Origin: Pachyseris speciosa
Taxonomy: Eukaryota > Cnidaria > Anthozoa > Scleractinia > Pachyseridae
DNA: 64,000 nucleotides
Assembly (NCBI GenBank): GCA_016490735.1
Contig: JAEMWC010000078.1
Span: 1,428,501-1,492,500 of the forward strand
Reading direction: 5' to 3'
Shown here: positions 62,741-64,000 of the stretch, piece after piece
How positions within the stretch are numbered: the stretch's first letter is position 1
How the letters are laid out: each line of letters opens with the position of its first letter
Notes under the pieces: model-generated
What the model was told of the DNA's origin: nothing
What the model saw: only the letters and a program-made list of their open reading frames with translations
The model's database searches: none
Made by a program: the position numbers and the translations under genes

Positions 62741-63304
62741 AATTTTCTTTTCTTTTTCCTTTTGCAACATGTATTAAAAATAATACTTGTATGAATAAAG
62801 ATTTCACACGAAACGTTCTCCGAGCGTGCGCGTTTAACGAGCTGCCACCTTATTTTCAATTTATTCTTTAAACTGACGAAAGCTTTTAAACTGTTAGCCA
62901 AAACGTCTAGACAATTACATCAAACCCGGCATTAACAAAGCATAAATAGACATTCTTTGTTTGTTTTTAAAGATTACTTGGATCAGTTTGTGATGGCTTA
63001 GTCATATTATCATAGGGCTGGCGTAAACTGAAGTCAAAATTGCAGAATGCACTTGTCTAGAACTGTTAAATGTGTTTCCTATGGTTGTATTTTTCAATCT
63101 TCAAATGAAATTTGGAATGCGTCAAATTGCCAAAAATTCTTTGTTAAAATAGAAGCGCGCGCGCAAGAGCACGTAATAAACGACTCCAAGGCAACCCGGC
63201 ACAATTTATTCCACAAATTAGGATAGCTGTCAACGTGATTTGTACTGGTAAAACGCCACATGAGAAGACTTTAGATCACTATTGTTAAAAGACTTTTACG
63301 GAAA
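62741..63304. other. 5' flank of the right-edge gene
   Basis: No repeat pair or ORF is supported. A presumed promoter/5' UTR lies upstream of the ATG at 63305; no obvious TATA box was found in the last 200 bases. Confidence 0.4.
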
Positions 63305-64000
63305 ATGTGTGGGTCACTTTTGTCGAAGTTGAAACCCAGGAACAGGGTTGATCCAATCTTTACCGAGCCCAGAGGAGTTAAAAGTGAGACGAAAACCGGT
63401 GTTAGAGACTCGGCATGTTACGAGGACGGAGGGTTTTGGAAAGATCGAGATTCAAATGGTAATTCAAGAACATGTTCCTTGGCGACATCTCCGAGCAAAA
63501 CGTCGGTGAAAAATGGAAGCCGGATTGAGTCTGTATGTTCCTCTCAGCAAGATATTGAAAGTGCCTTGCGAGCGTTAGATCGCGTAAAGCCAGTGTTACC
63601 TGCGATAAACTCCAAAGATGTTACAACGCCACTCGCTCAACGCAACTCGGAACACCTTTTGGAAAGCGCACGTGAAATCCTTTCACTCCAAGCTGTTGCT
63701 GTATGTTCAAGCTCTAACACTGTAGCCACTCAGCCACTGGGCTCAACTAATTCTGCTCCCTCAAAAATGAAACCGTCAGTGACTTTTAACGTTCCTGCAA
63801 CGGAAGACAAGGCAGTTCGTCCGTCCGCCAGAGCCCCTCGCCGCTTGAGAAGACATGGAAAGGTGGCTCCTGAACCAACTTTGGAAGATATGAAGGAGAG
63901 AATCCGCGCTGCGGAAGAAAGGAAGCTGAATGAATTGGAGCGCATTAGAGAGAATGCGCGCAGCAGAAATAGGGTCAGCCAACCACATCCCGCCGATGTT
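63305..64000 (+). CDS. stathmin-domain protein, N-terminal exon (STMND1-like), runs off window
   Basis: Open from ATG 63305 to the window edge, 232 codons, no stop or consensus donor before the edge. The start is MCGSLLSKLKPRNRVDP; Cys2 could be lipidated, as in the MGC-type start of STMND1, but this is inference. Residues 20-185 are low-complexity Ser/Thr/Lys-rich with an AQRNSEHLLESAREILSL helix (about 114-133). Then come SVTFNVPAT, a basic patch (RAPRRLRRHGK) and PEPTLEDMKERIRAAEERKL (190-208), continuing as a charged helix to about 223. The E-x-A-A-E-E-R-K pattern is the start of the tubulin-binding stathmin helix. Only the first part of that domain is in view, so another coiled-coil protein remains possible. 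Confidence 0.7.
   Translation, partial: MCGSLLSKLKPRNRVDPIFTEPRGVKSETKTGVRDSACYEDGGFWKDRDSNGNSRTCSLATSPSKTSVKNGSRIESVCSSQQDIESALRALDRVKPVLPAINSKDVTTPLAQRNSEHLLESAREILSLQAVAVCSSSNTVATQPLGSTNSAPSKMKPSVTFNVPATEDKAVRPSARAPRRLRRHGKVAPEPTLEDMKERIRAAEERKLNELERIRENARSRNRVSQPHPADV

Overview
The window looks like animal nuclear DNA, most likely from an anthozoan cnidarian (coral or sea anemone). The signs are small exons with GT-AG introns, very low coding density, and a mixed load of CR1/L2-like LINEs, a Penelope-like element, a Copia element, hAT and other TIR transposons, foldback MITEs and tRNA-derived repeats. The taxon is an inference; no rRNA or other marker gene is present.

Three host genes can be supported. 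(1) A complete minus-strand TBC1D20 orthologue, a Rab GTPase-activating protein, covers about 21 kb (22252 down to 1164). Nine exons join with consistent phases into a 415-residue protein carrying both TBC catalytic fingers (R122, Q161) and a C-terminal membrane anchor. Its introns are full of transposons. (2) A single-exon LITAF-domain gene lies on the minus strand at 25757-26215. (3) The first coding exon of a stathmin-domain protein, similar to STMND1, runs off the right edge (63305-64000, plus strand).

Layout: 1-22.3 kb is TBC1D20, with foldbacks, a Copia element that has a clear 5' LTR and an initiator-tRNA-Met anticodon-arm primer site, RecQ-like helicase debris, and a hAT remnant with its zinc-finger exon. 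22.3-34.3 kb is mostly intergenic: LITAF, MITEs, foldbacks and microsatellites. 34.7-50.06 kb is a nest of transposons. An outer repeat with 28-bp inverted ends and a RecQ-like helicase fragment is split by a 4.6-kb TIR element with two unfamiliar ORFs. It is split again by two near-identical 3.75-kb TIR elements in opposite orientation, each with its own 8-bp target duplication and only 10 bp of host DNA between those duplications. The left member was later hit by a LINE and by a Penelope-like element that carries a hammerhead-ribozyme-like motif. 50.2-62.4 kb holds a ~4-kb tandem direct duplication plus a diverged third copy; the second copy is broken by a 2.1-kb element and by a 1-kb palindromic array of tRNA-like units.

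The three genes show no functional link. The main novelty is the transposon architecture, above all the paired 8-bp-TSD elements, the 34.7-39.3 kb element and the tRNA-like palindromes.
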